DNA from: Leisingera aquaemixtae
GTDB taxonomy: Bacteria > Pseudomonadota > Alphaproteobacteria > Rhodobacterales > Rhodobacteraceae
Assembly (NCBI RefSeq): GCF_001458395.1
Contig: NZ_CYSR01000036.1
Location: forward strand, 1 to 64,000
Direction: 5' to 3'
DNA length: 64,000 nucleotides
Shown here: positions 51,217 to 60,746 of the stretch, piece after piece
Position numbering within the stretch: the stretch's first letter is position 1
Layout of the letters: the number at the start of each line of letters is the position of its first letter
Notes under the pieces: generated by a model
Database searches by the model: none
Seen by the model: only the letters and a program-made list of their open reading frames with translations
What the model was told of the DNA's origin: nothing
Program-made: the position numbers and the translations under genes

Positions 51217-52503
51217 ATGCGATACATGATGACCTACGACCTGATGGAGACCGTCCGGAACACCAACCAATGGCTGGGTGCCACCGCCCTCTCCATGGCA
51301 TCTTACCCGGTCTTTTCCGCCTTGCCAAATCCTGCGCTCAGCTGGATGGCGGCCTGGGGCGAAGTGACCGAACGCACCTACCAGCGGATGGTGGTGAAAC
51401 CCGCGTGGGGCATCCGCACCTTCACCTGCGAAGACGGCAAAGACCATCTGGTCGACATTACCACCGTGGTAGAACGCCCCTTTGGCGACCTGATCCATTT
51501 CAAGGTCAACGGGCGCGCAGAACAGCCGCGCAAGGTGCTGCTGGTTGCGCCGATGTCCGGCCACTACGCCACCCTCCTGCGGTCCACCGTCAAAAGCTTG
51601 CTGGTGAACTGCGAAGTGTATGTGACCGACTGGCACAATGCCCGCGACATTCCTGTTTCCGCAGGGAAATTCGATATCGAGGACTACACGCTCTACCTCG
51701 TCGACTTCATGCGGGAGCTGGGTCCCGACACCCATGTCGTCGCGGTCTGCCAGCCGGTGCCGCTGACGCTCGCCGCCACCGCCTACCTGGCGGAGCGCGA
51801 GCCGGATGCGCAGCCTTCCTCGCTGACCCTGATCGGCGGCCCGGTGGATCCGGACGCCACCCCGACGGAGGTCACTGACTTCGGCCGCCGCGTCACCATG
51901 GGCCAGCTGGAGGAAACCATGATCCAGCAGGTCGGCTTCAAATACCCGGGCGTCGGGCGCAAGGTCTACCCTGGCCTGCTGCAGCTCGCCTCCTTCATGT
52001 CGATGAACGGCGAACGCCATACCAAGGCGTTCCTGGACCAGATCCAGCGCGTCTCCCGCGGGGAAGCCTCGGACCACGACGCCCACAACCGGTTCTACGA
52101 CGAATACCTGGCGGTGATGGACATGACCGCCGAATTCTACCTGTCGACGGTGGAGCGCATCTTCAAGAAGCGCGAGATCGCCCGCAACGTCTTCACCGTC
52201 AACGGCCACAAGGTCGATTTCAGCAAGATCACCGATGTAGCGGTCAAGACCGTCGAAGGCGCCAAGGACGACATCTCCGCCCCCGGCCAGTGCGTCGCGG
52301 CGCTGGACCTTTGCACCGGCCTGCCGGAAAGCAAAAAGGCCAGCCACTTGGAACCGGGCGCCGGCCACTACGGGATCTTTGCCGGCCGCAGCTGGCGCGA
52401 CAATATCCGCCCGCTGGTGATCAACTTCATGAACGCCAACAGCCGCAGCACACCGGCCCGTAGACCGGCCAGCAAACCGGCCAACAAGAACACGGCTGCC
52501 TGA
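51217..52503 (+). CDS. phaZ: Intracellular polyhydroxyalkanoate depolymerase
   Basis: A 428-residue intracellular PHB depolymerase. The active-site Cys178 sits in VAVCQPVPL, in place of a lipase-box serine, as in the Ralstonia PhaZa1 group; conserved VTDWHNARDIP and EYLAVMDMTAEFYL are also seen. There is no signal peptide. It is divergent from phaC, so synthesis and degradation share one regulatory region with PhaR boxes. An unidentified low-complexity Ala/Pro/Lys tail ends the protein. Confidence 0.95.
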   Translation: MRYMMTYDLMETVRNTNQWLGATALSMASYPVFSALPNPALSWMAAWGEVTERTYQRMVVKPAWGIRTFTCEDGKDHLVDITTVVERPFGDLIHFKVNGRAEQPRKVLLVAPMSGHYATLLRSTVKSLLVNCEVYVTDWHNARDIPVSAGKFDIEDYTLYLVDFMRELGPDTHVVAVCQPVPLTLAATAYLAEREPDAQPSSLTLIGGPVDPDATPTEVTDFGRRVTMGQLEETMIQQVGFKYPGVGRKVYPGLLQLASFMSMNGERHTKAFLDQIQRVSRGEASDHDAHNRFYDEYLAVMDMTAEFYLSTVERIFKKREIARNVFTVNGHKVDFSKITDVAVKTVEGAKDDISAPGQCVAALDLCTGLPESKKASHLEPGAGHYGIFAGRSWRDNIRPLVINFMNANSRSTPARRPASKPANKNTAA

Positions 52504-52507
52504 CGGG

Positions 52508-53080
52508 ATGGGCGGCGGCCTGGCATTCTCCTGCAATTGCGGGACCTTGCGCGGCGAAGTTTCAGCAGCGGGTGTCAAAGGCGGCACCCGCGTCGTCTGC
52601 TACTGCGCCGACTGCCGCGCCAACGAGCTGTATCACGGCCAGCCGGATCCGGCCCCGGATCCGGTCGATTTGTTCCAGCTGTCGCCCGACACCATCACCA
52701 TCACCCACGGCGCAGAGCAGCTGAGGGCGATCCGCTTGGGCCGCCGCGGCCCCTTGCGCTGGTACGCCGCCTGCTGCGGCACGCCTTTTGCCAACACGCT
52801 GGCCAAGCCCGGCCTGCCCTTTGCCGGCATGCGCTCCAACCTGTTTCAGGATCCGTCCGCCCTGGGCAAGATCCGCGCCCGGGCCTTCCTCCCCGTTCCC
52901 GGCAAACAGTCCAGAACCAAGGGCGGCGGCGCCATGGCCTTGGGCATCCTCAGCCGGATGATCACCGCCCGCCTGTCGGGCCGCTGGAAAGACACGCCAT
53001 TCTTTGATGCGGACACCGGCAAACCGGTGGCAGAGCCCGAACTGCTCAGCAAGGCACAGCGCGCCGCGCTCTACCCTTAG
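52508..53080 (+). CDS. DUF6151 (GFA-like) family protein
   Basis: A 190-residue protein with a GFA-like cysteine pattern: CNCG near residue 9, CYCADC near 31, and ACCGTPFANT near 89. DUF6151 members are related to GFA proteins and presumably bind zinc. It follows phaZ by four bases, so it is translated from the same mRNA, but the functional link to PHB is unknown. Confidence 0.8.
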   Translation: MGGGLAFSCNCGTLRGEVSAAGVKGGTRVVCYCADCRANELYHGQPDPAPDPVDLFQLSPDTITITHGAEQLRAIRLGRRGPLRWYAACCGTPFANTLAKPGLPFAGMRSNLFQDPSALGKIRARAFLPVPGKQSRTKGGGAMALGILSRMITARLSGRWKDTPFFDADTGKPVAEPELLSKAQRAALYP

Positions 53081-53799
53081 GCCGGCACTGCCAGCCAGTG
53101 CAGCAGCGCCCGGTTCACCGCATCGGGCGCCTCCAGCACCGGGAAATGCCCCGCCTCCGGGATGACCTCCAGCCGCGCGTGCGGGATCAGCTGCGCCAGC
53201 AGCTCCTGCTTGGCACGCGGCACGATCGTGTCATGCTCCCCCGCCAGCACCAGCGTTGGCACATGCACCCGCCGCATCGTGGCCTGCTGGTCGGGCCGCC
53301 GCTGCAGGGCGCGCGCCTGCGCCACATACAGTTCCGGCCCCAGTTCCATCCCCATGTGGCAGAACAGGCTGTGCACCTCCAGCCGCGACGGCCCCGGCGC
53401 CAGCGCCTCCATCGGCAGCGCCGCGCGCAGGACATCCTCCAGCCGGCCAGTGCGTGCGGCAATGATTTGCGGCTCCCGGTCGGCGGCCTGCTCCGGCGTC
53501 TCCGCCAGCGGGCTTGCCCCCATCAGGCACAGGCGGCTGATCCGTTCCGGCGCCCGGCGCACCAGCTCCATCGCCAGGATCCCGCCCATCGACATCCCCG
53601 CCAAGGCAAAGCGCGGCGGCAGGTGGCTCAGCATCCGGGCGGCAATCTTCTCTACCGTGTCGCCGCCTGCCAGCGGCAGAACCATCACCGGCATGCTGCC
53701 GGAAAATGTCCTGATCTGAGCGTCAAAGATCCGGCCGTCGCACATCATCCCCGGCAGCAGAACCAATGGTTCGCGGCTCGGTTGCTGGTCATGAGGCAT
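53077..53799 (-). CDS. Alpha/beta-fold hydrolase
   Basis: A 240-residue hydrolase. VLLPGMMCDGRIF is the oxyanion region, AGMSMGGILAMELVRR is the nucleophile elbow with the Ser, and LVLAGEHDTIVP and AGHFPVLEAP give Asp and His. ATG 53799 is preferred over 53838. The 3' end overlaps the convergent DUF6151 gene by 4 bp. Probable ester or lactone substrate. Confidence 0.85.
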   Translation of the reverse strand: MPHDQQPSREPLVLLPGMMCDGRIFDAQIRTFSGSMPVMVLPLAGGDTVEKIAARMLSHLPPRFALAGMSMGGILAMELVRRAPERISRLCLMGASPLAETPEQAADREPQIIAARTGRLEDVLRAALPMEALAPGPSRLEVHSLFCHMGMELGPELYVAQARALQRRPDQQATMRRVHVPTLVLAGEHDTIVPRAKQELLAQLIPHARLEVIPEAGHFPVLEAPDAVNRALLHWLAVPA

Positions 53800-53921
53800 A
53801 TCCTGCCCTCGCGGTTTGGCTGCCACCCGTCTCTGCAACTGTGCGGAGAGGCGGCAGCCGGATCAAGAAAAACCTCCCCAAGGCAGCGGTTTGCCGAACC
53901 GCTGCCGCCGCCGCGCCACGC

Positions 53922-54347
53922 TCAGTAGCCGTTCCAGCGGAACGCGCCATTCTGCGCCAGCGGCGAAAACGGGTTGAAGGCGATCTCCCAGACATGCCCG
54001 TCCGGGCTGCGGAAATAGCCATGATGCCCGCCCCAGAACACATCCTGCGCCGGTTTCAGCACCTCTGCCCCCGCGGCCTCAGCCGCCGCCAGCAGCTCTG
54101 CCACCGCCTCCCTGCTGCGGGTGTTGTGGCTCAGCGTCATCGCGCCGGTGCCCAGCTCCGCTTCCGGCACCCCGATATCTTCCGCCAGCGCCGCCAGGGG
54201 GTAGAGGCCCAGCGTCTGCGAGATCAGGTCAAAGGCGATCACCCCGTCCGGGCTCTCCGCCCGCTGCCAGCCCAACGCCTCGTAAAAGGCCGCGGCCTTC
54301 TCCATATCCGGCACGCCCAGCGTGATCAGGCTTACCCTCTGTTCCAT
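53922..54347 (-). CDS. VOC (glyoxalase/bleomycin resistance) family protein
   Basis: A 141-residue vicinal-oxygen-chelate protein. VSLITLGVPDMEKAAAFYEA begins the first beta-alpha-beta module and GYFRSPDGHVWEIAFNPF ends the second; the GHVWEI Glu is a typical metal ligand. Too general to assign a substrate. Confidence 0.85.
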   Translation of the reverse strand: MEQRVSLITLGVPDMEKAAAFYEALGWQRAESPDGVIAFDLISQTLGLYPLAALAEDIGVPEAELGTGAMTLSHNTRSREAVAELLAAAEAAGAEVLKPAQDVFWGGHHGYFRSPDGHVWEIAFNPFSPLAQNGAFRWNGY

Positions 54348-54535
54348 TTCTGAAATTCCTCATTCAATAAAAACCTTTGCCTTCAGCCGCCCGCATGACC
54401 CCGGTAAAGGCCGGGGCGCGCTCTGCGGCACCGCAACTCTAATGGCTTTGCCCAACTGGACCGATACGTGAACAAGCCACTGCAATCGCAAATGCCTTGG
54501 CAGCCTGTCGGCATTTCGATCACCTTAATGCCGCT

Positions 54536-55285
54536 TCAGGCACCGCCCAGCACGTCAAGCACAGCGTTTTCGATCAACTTCAGGCAGGCAGCGTCCGAGA
54601 ACCGGTGATCAGCATCTTTCACCAGGGTAAGCCGCATGTCCGGGCAGGTCGCATGATCCATCAGCCGCAGCGCTGTTTCCGTGGACACCGCGGTGTCCGC
54701 GGTGCCCTGCAGGCAGCGCGTCCTGAACGGCAGAAACAGCGGCGAGCGCAGCACCAGGTGCTTGCGGCCGTCCTCGATCATCCGCTTGGAGATATGGTAA
54801 GGCTCCATGTAATCGCTCGGCAGCTCCACATAGCCGCGGCTCGCCAGCTCCGCCTTCTGCGCCTCGGAGAAGTTGGCCCAATAGCCGTCCTCGGTGAAAT
54901 CCGGCGCCGCGGCGATGGTCACCATGCCCTTGATCCGCTCCGGCATCTCCCGCGCCAGCAGCAGCGCCTGCCAGCCGCCCATGGAGGAACCCACCGGCAC
55001 GATCTCGCCCTCTGTCAGCTCTTGCACCGCCTCCAGCGTGTCCTCATGCCAGTCACCGATGCAGCCCTCCTCGAAAGTGCCGGAGCTTTCGCCATGGCCA
55101 GAGTAGTCAAACCGCAGAAACGCCTGCCCGCGCGCCCGGGCCCAGGCTTCCAGATGCACCGCCTTGGTGCCCTCCATGTCCGACTTCAGCCCGCCCAGAA
55201 ACACCACGCACGGCCCCTGCCCTTCGCTCTTGTGATAGGCAATGCGGCGGCCCTTGGCGGTGCCGAGAAACGATGTGGCGGGCAT
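54536..55285 (-). CDS. Alpha/beta hydrolase (ABHD10-like)
   Basis: A 249-residue hydrolase. FLGGLKSDMEGTKA, RFDYSGHGESSG, nucleophile elbow GSSMGGWQALLLA, an Asp-containing LQGTADTAV strand and DADHRFSD. The pattern matches mitochondrial ABHD10 (acyl-glucuronide/palmitoyl thioesterase) homologues common in alphaproteobacteria. Monocistronic; divergent from the DUF4105 gene. Confidence 0.85.
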   Translation of the reverse strand: MPATSFLGTAKGRRIAYHKSEGQGPCVVFLGGLKSDMEGTKAVHLEAWARARGQAFLRFDYSGHGESSGTFEEGCIGDWHEDTLEAVQELTEGEIVPVGSSMGGWQALLLAREMPERIKGMVTIAAAPDFTEDGYWANFSEAQKAELASRGYVELPSDYMEPYHISKRMIEDGRKHLVLRSPLFLPFRTRCLQGTADTAVSTETALRLMDHATCPDMRLTLVKDADHRFSDAACLKLIENAVLDVLGGA

Positions 55286-55419
55286 GTCATTGGTCTCCTG
55301 TCCTTTTCCTCAAAATGTGGCATGGCTCCGCCTTACCTGCAAGCGGCAGCACAGCCTGCTTGCAAGTCCCCTGCCGGTCTCCTTATGGTCTGCCGGAAAA
55401 TTCCGGGGGGGCCGCGGGC

Positions 55420-56424
55420 ATGTCAAAATTCTTCAAAACCGCGGTGCTGGCCGCTGCCGTCCTCGCGGTGGCGCTGGCCACTGCCTGGGCGGCGCTGGCG
55501 CTGTGGTACCGGCTGCCCTTCGCCACGCTGCCGCGCGCCGCCCTGTCGGGCGGGTTTGCCTTGCTGGGCGTTGCCGTCACCGCCGGATTGTTCCGCAGCC
55601 ACGCCCTGCGGGCGCTCACCACCTTCACCCTGGCCCTCGCCGCAGTCATCCTGTGGTGGTCCACCCTCAACCCGCCCGAAGACGGCACCTGGTCGCCCGA
55701 TGTGGCGCGCCAGGTCACCGGCGAGGTGCAGGGCGATATCCTGACCCTCACCGATGTCCGCAACTTCACCTGGGAAACGCCTGATGACTACAAGGTGAAC
55801 TGGGAAACCCGCAGCTACGACCTCACTGCGCTGCAGACCGTGGACCTGTTCATGTCCTATTGGGCGGGGCCGCAGATGGCGCATATGATCGTCAGCTTCG
55901 GCTTTGAGGACGGCGAGCAGATCGCCTGGTCGGTCGAGGTGCGCCGCCAGGAGGGCGGCGGCTTCTCCCCCGTGGCCGACCTGTTCAAATCCAACACCCT
56001 GGTGATGATCGCCGCGGATGAGCGCGACCTGGTCGGCACCCGCACCAATGCGCGCGGCGAAGACGTGCAGCTGTTCCGCATCGGCGTCAGCCCCGACACC
56101 GGTCGCGCCCTGCTGCTGCGCTATGTGGCCGCCGCGAACAGCCTTGCCGCGCAGCCGCAATGGTACAATTCGCTCACCACCAATTGCACCACCGTGGTGA
56201 TGGCGCTGATCCGCACCTTCGCCGCTGAGGTGCCGCTGGACTGGCGGGTTCTGGCCAACGGCTACCTGCCGGAATACGCCTGGGAGCAGGGGGTTCTGGA
56301 CCAGACCCGCAGCGTCGAGGAGCTGCGCGCGCTCGGCAGCATCACCCCGATTGCCCAGGCGCATGGCCTCACCCCCGACTATTCCGCCGTGATCCGCGAA
56401 GGCGTCCCCGCGCCCGCCCCTTGA
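55420..56424 (+). CDS. DUF4105 (Lnb N-terminal-like) membrane protein
   Basis: A 334-residue protein. Three hydrophobic helices occupy about residues 7-90; the rest is probably periplasmic. DYKVNWETRSYDL, HMIVSFGFEDGEQIAWSVE and NCTTVVMALIR (with a Cys in NC) are typical of DUF4105, now linked with Lnb lipoprotein acyltransferases; the conserved Cys in NSLTTNCTT is a possible nucleophile. Start at 55420 gives a proper N-terminal helix. Confidence 0.8.
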   Translation: MSKFFKTAVLAAAVLAVALATAWAALALWYRLPFATLPRAALSGGFALLGVAVTAGLFRSHALRALTTFTLALAAVILWWSTLNPPEDGTWSPDVARQVTGEVQGDILTLTDVRNFTWETPDDYKVNWETRSYDLTALQTVDLFMSYWAGPQMAHMIVSFGFEDGEQIAWSVEVRRQEGGGFSPVADLFKSNTLVMIAADERDLVGTRTNARGEDVQLFRIGVSPDTGRALLLRYVAAANSLAAQPQWYNSLTTNCTTVVMALIRTFAAEVPLDWRVLANGYLPEYAWEQGVLDQTRSVEELRALGSITPIAQAHGLTPDYSAVIREGVPAPAP

Positions 56425-56583
56425 CCGGGGTCCCGTTCTTCTGGCTGAAAATATCCCGGGGAGCGCGAGGGGCCGGCCCCTCGCCTTCTTGACACGCCGC
56501 GCCACGGCTGCCAAATCACCCGCACACCATAACCCGCAACCGGGCGTTCTGTGGGCGCCAAACCGACGAGGAGCAGCCAGCAA

Positions 56584-58530
56584 ATGGCCCAAATCTCTCT
56601 CACCTTCCCCGATGGCAATGCACGATCCTATGACGCAGGCGTCACGCCCGCGCAGGTAGCTTCCAGCATTTCCACCTCGCTGGCCAAAAAGGCCATCTCC
56701 GCCACCGTCAACGATCAGCACTGGGACCTGCAGTGGCCGATCGAAGCGGACGCCACCATCGCCATCCACACCATGAAGGACGAGGCCCAGGCCAATGAGC
56801 TGATCCGCCACGACCTGGCGCATGTGATGGCGCGCGCGGTGCAGGAAATCTGGCCCGACACCAAGGTCACCATCGGCCCGGTGATCGAGAACGGCTGGTA
56901 CTACGACTTCGACCGCGCGGAGCCCTTCACCCCCGAAGACCTCGGCGCGATCGAAAAGAAGATGAAGGAAATCATCAACAAGCGTGATGAAGTCCGCACC
57001 GAGGTATGGGAGCGCGACCGCGCGATCCAGCATTACACCGACAACAATGAACCCTATAAGGTCGAGCTGATCGAAAGCATCCCCGGTGATGAGCCGCTGC
57101 GGATGTACTGGCACGGCGACTGGCAAGACCTCTGCCGCGGCCCGCACCTGCAGCACACCGGCCAGCTGCCGGGCGATGCATTCAAGCTGATGAGCATCGC
57201 AGGCGCCTACTGGCGTGGCGACAGCTCCCGCGCAATGCTGCAGCGGATCTACGGCGTTGCCTTCACCGGCAAGGAAAAGCTCAAGGCCCACCTCACCATG
57301 CTGGAGGAGGCCGCCAAGCGCGACCACCGCAAGCTGGGCCGCGAGATGGACCTGTTCCACATGCAGGAAGAGGCGCCGGGCCAGATCTTCTGGCACCCCA
57401 ACGGCTGGACCGTCTACACCCAGTTGCAGGATTACATGCGCCGCCAGCAGCGCAAGGGCGGCTATGTCGAGGTGAACACCCCGCAGGTTGTTGACCGCAA
57501 GCTGTGGGAACGCTCGGGCCACTGGGATAAATACCAGGAAAACATGTTTATCGTCGAAGTGGACGAGGAGCACGCCCGCGAAAAGGCAGTGAACGCGCTG
57601 AAGCCGATGAACTGCCCCTGCCACGTGGAGATCTTCAAGCAGGGCCTCAAGTCCTACCGTGATCTGCCGCTGCGGATGGCCGAATTCGGCTCCTGCAACC
57701 GCTATGAGCCTTCGGGCGCGCTGCACGGCATCATGCGGGTGCGCGGCTTTACTCAGGACGACGCGCATATCTTCTGCTCGGAAGATCAGATCGAATCCGA
57801 AACCGCAACCTTCATCGAGTTCCTGTCGACGATCTACAAGGACCTCGGGTTCGAGAAGTTCTCGGTCAAGTTCTCCGACCGGCCGGACACCCGCGCCGGG
57901 TCCGATGAAGTCTGGGACAAGGCCGAGGCCGCGCTGCTGTCCGCCACCCGCGCCGCGGGGATCGAACCGGAACTGAACCCGGGCGAAGGCGCCTTTTACG
58001 GCCCCAAGCTGGAGTTCGTCCTGACCGACGCCATCGGCCGCGACTGGCAGTGCGGCACCCATCAGGTCGACTTCGTTCTGCCGGAACGCCTGGACGCCAC
58101 CTATATCGGCGCCGACGGCGCCAAGCACCGCCCGGTGATGCTGCACCGCGCGACGCTGGGCAGCTTCGAGCGCTTCATCGGCATCCTGATCGAGGAGCAC
58201 GCGGGCAAGCTGCCGTTCTGGCTGGCGCCGCGCCAGGTAGTGGTCGCTTCGATCACCTCGGAAGCCGACGATTATGTGCATGAGGTCGTGGCCGAGTTGA
58301 AGAAGGCCGGCGTGCGCGCCGAGGCCGACATTCGCAACGAGAAGATCAACTACAAGGTCCGCGAGCATTCGGTGGGCAAGGTGCCGGTCATTCTGGCCGT
58401 CGGCCACCGCGAGGTCGAGGAGCGCACCGTCTCCGTGCGCCGCCTTGGCGAGAAGCAAACCAAGGTCGAGAGCCTCGAAAATGTTACAAAGGCGCTGGCG
58501 GCGGAAGCGACCCCGCCCGATCTTCTGTAA
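56584..58530 (+). CDS. thrS: Threonyl-tRNA synthetase
   Basis: A 648-residue class II synthetase. Residues 1-62 are the TGS domain, followed by the editing domain ([12 protein letters not shown], the HxxxH zinc-like site), the catalytic core with [11 protein letters not shown] (zinc Cys) and GMxRFGLxE-like regions ([14 protein letters not shown]), and the anticodon domain ([17 protein letters not shown]). ATG 56584 follows GAGGAG. A strong terminator follows. Confidence 0.97.
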   Translation: MAQISLTFPDGNARSYDAGVTPAQVASSISTSLAKKAISATVNDQHWDLQWPIEADATIAIHTMKDEAQANELIRHDLAHVMARAVQEIWPDTKVTIGPVIENGWYYDFDRAEPFTPEDLGAIEKKMKEIINKRDEVRTEVWERDRAIQHYTDNNEPYKVELIESIPGDEPLRMYWHGDWQDLCRGPHLQHTGQLPGDAFKLMSIAGAYWRGDSSRAMLQRIYGVAFTGKEKLKAHLTMLEEAAKRDHRKLGREMDLFHMQEEAPGQIFWHPNGWTVYTQLQDYMRRQQRKGGYVEVNTPQVVDRKLWERSGHWDKYQENMFIVEVDEEHAREKAVNALKPMNCPCHVEIFKQGLKSYRDLPLRMAEFGSCNRYEPSGALHGIMRVRGFTQDDAHIFCSEDQIESETATFIEFLSTIYKDLGFEKFSVKFSDRPDTRAGSDEVWDKAEAALLSATRAAGIEPELNPGEGAFYGPKLEFVLTDAIGRDWQCGTHQVDFVLPERLDATYIGADGAKHRPVMLHRATLGSFERFIGILIEEHAGKLPFWLAPRQVVVASITSEADDYVHEVVAELKKAGVRAEADIRNEKINYKVREHSVGKVPVILAVGHREVEERTVSVRRLGEKQTKVESLENVTKALAAEATPPDLL

Positions 58531-58555
58531 CAATTCCCGCCATTTTCAACGCAAG

Positions 58556-58579
58556 CGGCCCCCACCCGGGGGCCGTTTT
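58556..58579 (+). terminator. Terminator of thrS
   Basis: Perfect 8-bp stem CGGCCCCC (58556-58563) with GGGGGCCG (58568-58575), loop ACCC, then TTTT. Confidence 0.92.
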
Positions 58580-58717
58580 GTTTCTGCCCCCTCCCAAACC
58601 CCTTAAAACCATAGATTTGCGCATTTTTGACGGGCCGCTTCGGGTCACAGGCTCTGACGCGGATGTGAGACACGGCCTCGTGACTTAAACTCTGGAAAAC
58701 CTCGGGTTAGTGTTTGC

Positions 58718-58732
58718 GTGTCATCACGACAC
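58718..58732. promoter_or_regulatory. Inverted repeat upstream of the bufferin precursor gene
   Basis: GTGTC-N5-GACAC, 30 bp upstream of the start codon, in the 182-bp gap after the thrS terminator. Candidate operator for a metal- or stress-responsive regulator of the operon. Confidence 0.4.
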
Positions 58733-58761
58733 CGCATGTAGAACCGAAAGGAATTCACGAG

Positions 58762-59067
58762 ATGTCGAACACCGCAAAATCCCTGGCCGTTGCAGGTGCC
58801 GTTGCCGCCGCTCTGACCGCAGCGTCCACCATCCCCGCCGCCGCCGGCACCAAGGAAAAGTGCTACGGCGTGTCGCTGGCAGGCCAGAACGACTGCGCCG
58901 CAGGCCCCGGCACCACTTGCGCAGGCACCTCGACCGTCGATTACCAAGGCAACGCCTGGACCCTGGTTGACGCAGGCACCTGCGAAGGCATGGACCTGCC
59001 GGCCATGGCAGACGGCACCGAGCGCAACGGCTCTCTGGAGCCGCTGGAGCGTGACCTGCCGGCATAA
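58762..59067 (+). CDS. bufA: DUF2282 bufferin-type RiPP precursor peptide (BufA1-like)
   Basis: A 101-residue precursor. Residues 1-28 are a Sec signal peptide ([18 protein letters not shown], cleavage near AAA-G). The core has four Cys: C34 ([15 protein letters not shown]), C45, C53 ([10 protein letters not shown]) and C74 (AGTCEGM). This is the DUF2282 pattern of copper-buffering bufferins described in Caulobacter, where some Cys are modified by the DUF692 enzyme before export. It is the first gene of a four-gene operon with AAAGGAATT upstream. The dibasic-like KEK before C34 is conserved in the family. Confidence 0.88.
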   Translation: MSNTAKSLAVAGAVAAALTAASTIPAAAGTKEKCYGVSLAGQNDCAAGPGTTCAGTSTVDYQGNAWTLVDAGTCEGMDLPAMADGTERNGSLEPLERDLPA

Positions 59068-59135
59068 TTGCCGCTCGAATTCAGGGGCGGGAGTGCGAAT
59101 TCCCCCCCCTTTTGCCCCCGGATACAGGCCCCGCC

Positions 59136-59990
59136 ATGCTTGACGCCGCTGCCCATGACACACTGCCCGCCGCCCCCGGCGTTGGCTACAAGCCGCAGCA
59201 TTTTGCCCAGATCACCGCGGGCTCCGGCGCCGTCAAATGGCTGGAAATCCACGCCGAAAACTACATGGGCGGCGGCGGCCGCCCGCTGGCGCAGCTGCGC
59301 CACCTCGCCGAACGCTTTGCCATGTCGGTGCATGGCGTCGGCCTCTCCATCGGCGGCGAAGGGCCGCTGGACGCGGATCACCTCGCCCGGCTCAAACACC
59401 TGGCAGGATGGCTGAACCCCGCCAGCTTCTCCGAGCATCTAGCCTGGTCCACCCACGACAGCCACTTTTACAACGACCTGCTGCCGCTGCCCTACACGGA
59501 CGCCAGCCTGCAGCGGATCTGCGATCATATCGACCAACTGCAAGAGACCATCGGGCGGCGGATGCTGCTGGAAAACCCCTCCAGCTACCTCGCCTTCGCC
59601 GAAAGCACCTGGGCAGAGCCGGAGTTCCTGGCGGAAATCTCCCGCCGAACCGGCTGCGGGCTGCTGTTGGATGTCAATAACGTCTTTGTCTCCGCCAGCA
59701 ATCTGGAGTTCTCGCCGCAGGGCTACATCGACGCCTTCCCGCTGGACAAGGTGGGTGAAATCCATCTGGGCGGTCATGACGAGGATGACGACGGCCAGGG
59801 CCGCCCGCTGCTGATCGACAGCCACGGGCGCGAAGTGGCGGATCCGGTCTGGGCGCTCTTGGACTATACGCTGGCGAAGTCCGGCCCCAGGCCGGTGCTG
59901 ATCGAATGGGACAACGACGTGCCGGACTGGCCGGTGCTGGAAGCAGAGGCCGCCCGCGCCGCAACCGCGCTGGAGCGCATTCCGGCATGA
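59136..59990 (+). CDS. bufB: DUF692 multinuclear non-heme iron oxidase (MNIO, BufB/MbnB-like)
   Basis: A 284-residue TIM-barrel MNIO. The family's metal residues are visible as EIHAENYMG, SVHGVGLSIGG, FSEHLAWS, LLENPSSYL, LLLDVNNVFVSASN and EIHLGGHDEDD. MNIO enzymes oxidise precursor cysteines with O2; relatives act on methanobactin (MbnB), 3-thiaglutamate (TglH) and bufferins. ATG 59136 is used; a TTG at 59112 would add eight residues. The stop overlaps the next start by four bases (ATGA). Confidence 0.92.
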   Translation: MLDAAAHDTLPAAPGVGYKPQHFAQITAGSGAVKWLEIHAENYMGGGGRPLAQLRHLAERFAMSVHGVGLSIGGEGPLDADHLARLKHLAGWLNPASFSEHLAWSTHDSHFYNDLLPLPYTDASLQRICDHIDQLQETIGRRMLLENPSSYLAFAESTWAEPEFLAEISRRTGCGLLLDVNNVFVSASNLEFSPQGYIDAFPLDKVGEIHLGGHDEDDDGQGRPLLIDSHGREVADPVWALLDYTLAKSGPRPVLIEWDNDVPDWPVLEAEAARAATALERIPA

Positions 59991-60742
59991 GTGTCAGCCA
60001 GGCAGACTTCACCCGCGCCATGATGGATGCGGGCCAGCCGGTGCCGGACGGGCTGACCGATCACCTCGGCCAGCCTGCGGGCCGCCGGTTCAGCGTCTAC
60101 CGCAACAATGTCGCGGTCTCGCTGACCGAGGCGATGCACAGCGCCTTCCCGGTGATTTCGAAACTCCTGGGCAAGCAGAACATGGACGGGCTGGCAGGCA
60201 TCTACCTGCGCCGCCACCCGCCGTCGTCGCCGCTGATGATGTTCTACGGCGCAGAGTTCCCGACTTTTCTGGAAGGCATGGAGCAGCTGAAGCATCTGGG
60301 CTACCTCGGCGATGTGGCCCGGCTGGAGCTGGCGCTGCGCCGCGCCTACCACGCCGCCGATGCCGCCCCCATCGCGCCGGAGGCGCTTGGCGCGCTGCCG
60401 CCGGATGCGCTGCTGGACACGCGGCTGGAACTGGCGCCTGCGGTGCAGGTGCTGCGCTCGCCCTGGCCCCTTCACGCCATCTGGCGCTACAACACCGAAG
60501 ACGGCGCGCCCAAGCCCGCGGCACAGGCCGAGGACGTGCTGATCACCCGCCCCGAATTCGACCCCATTCCCCAGGTCCTGCCGCCCGCCGGCGCGGTCTG
60601 GATCAGCGCCCTGATGGCGGGCGCCACCATCGGCGCGGCGATGGAACAGGCCGCCGCCGAAAACGAAGCATTCGACCTGGGCGCCACCCTGGCCCTGCTG
60701 TTGCAGGGCGGTGCGGTCACAGGACTGAACAGCAAAGGGTAA
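59987..60742 (+). CDS. bufC: DUF2063 (putative DNA-binding-domain) RiPP recognition partner BufC-like
   Basis: A 251-residue protein. The N-terminal DUF2063 domain (about residues 3-100; QADFTRAMMDAG, RRFSVYRNNVAVSLTEAMHS, FPVISKLLG, DGLAGIYLRRHPP) is the standard partner of DUF692 enzymes, thought to bring the precursor to the oxidase rather than to bind DNA. Translationally coupled to bufB by an ATGA overlap. Confidence 0.92.
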   Translation: MSVSQADFTRAMMDAGQPVPDGLTDHLGQPAGRRFSVYRNNVAVSLTEAMHSAFPVISKLLGKQNMDGLAGIYLRRHPPSSPLMMFYGAEFPTFLEGMEQLKHLGYLGDVARLELALRRAYHAADAAPIAPEALGALPPDALLDTRLELAPAVQVLRSPWPLHAIWRYNTEDGAPKPAAQAEDVLITRPEFDPIPQVLPPAGAVWISALMAGATIGAAMEQAAAENEAFDLGATLALLLQGGAVTGLNSKG

Positions 60743-60746
60743 GACC

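Noticed and set aside
55423-58533. A long open frame (over 1000 codons) antisense to thrS and the DUF4105 gene
   Set aside because: It is the codon-bias shadow of two well-supported genes, with low-complexity composition and no recognisable domain.
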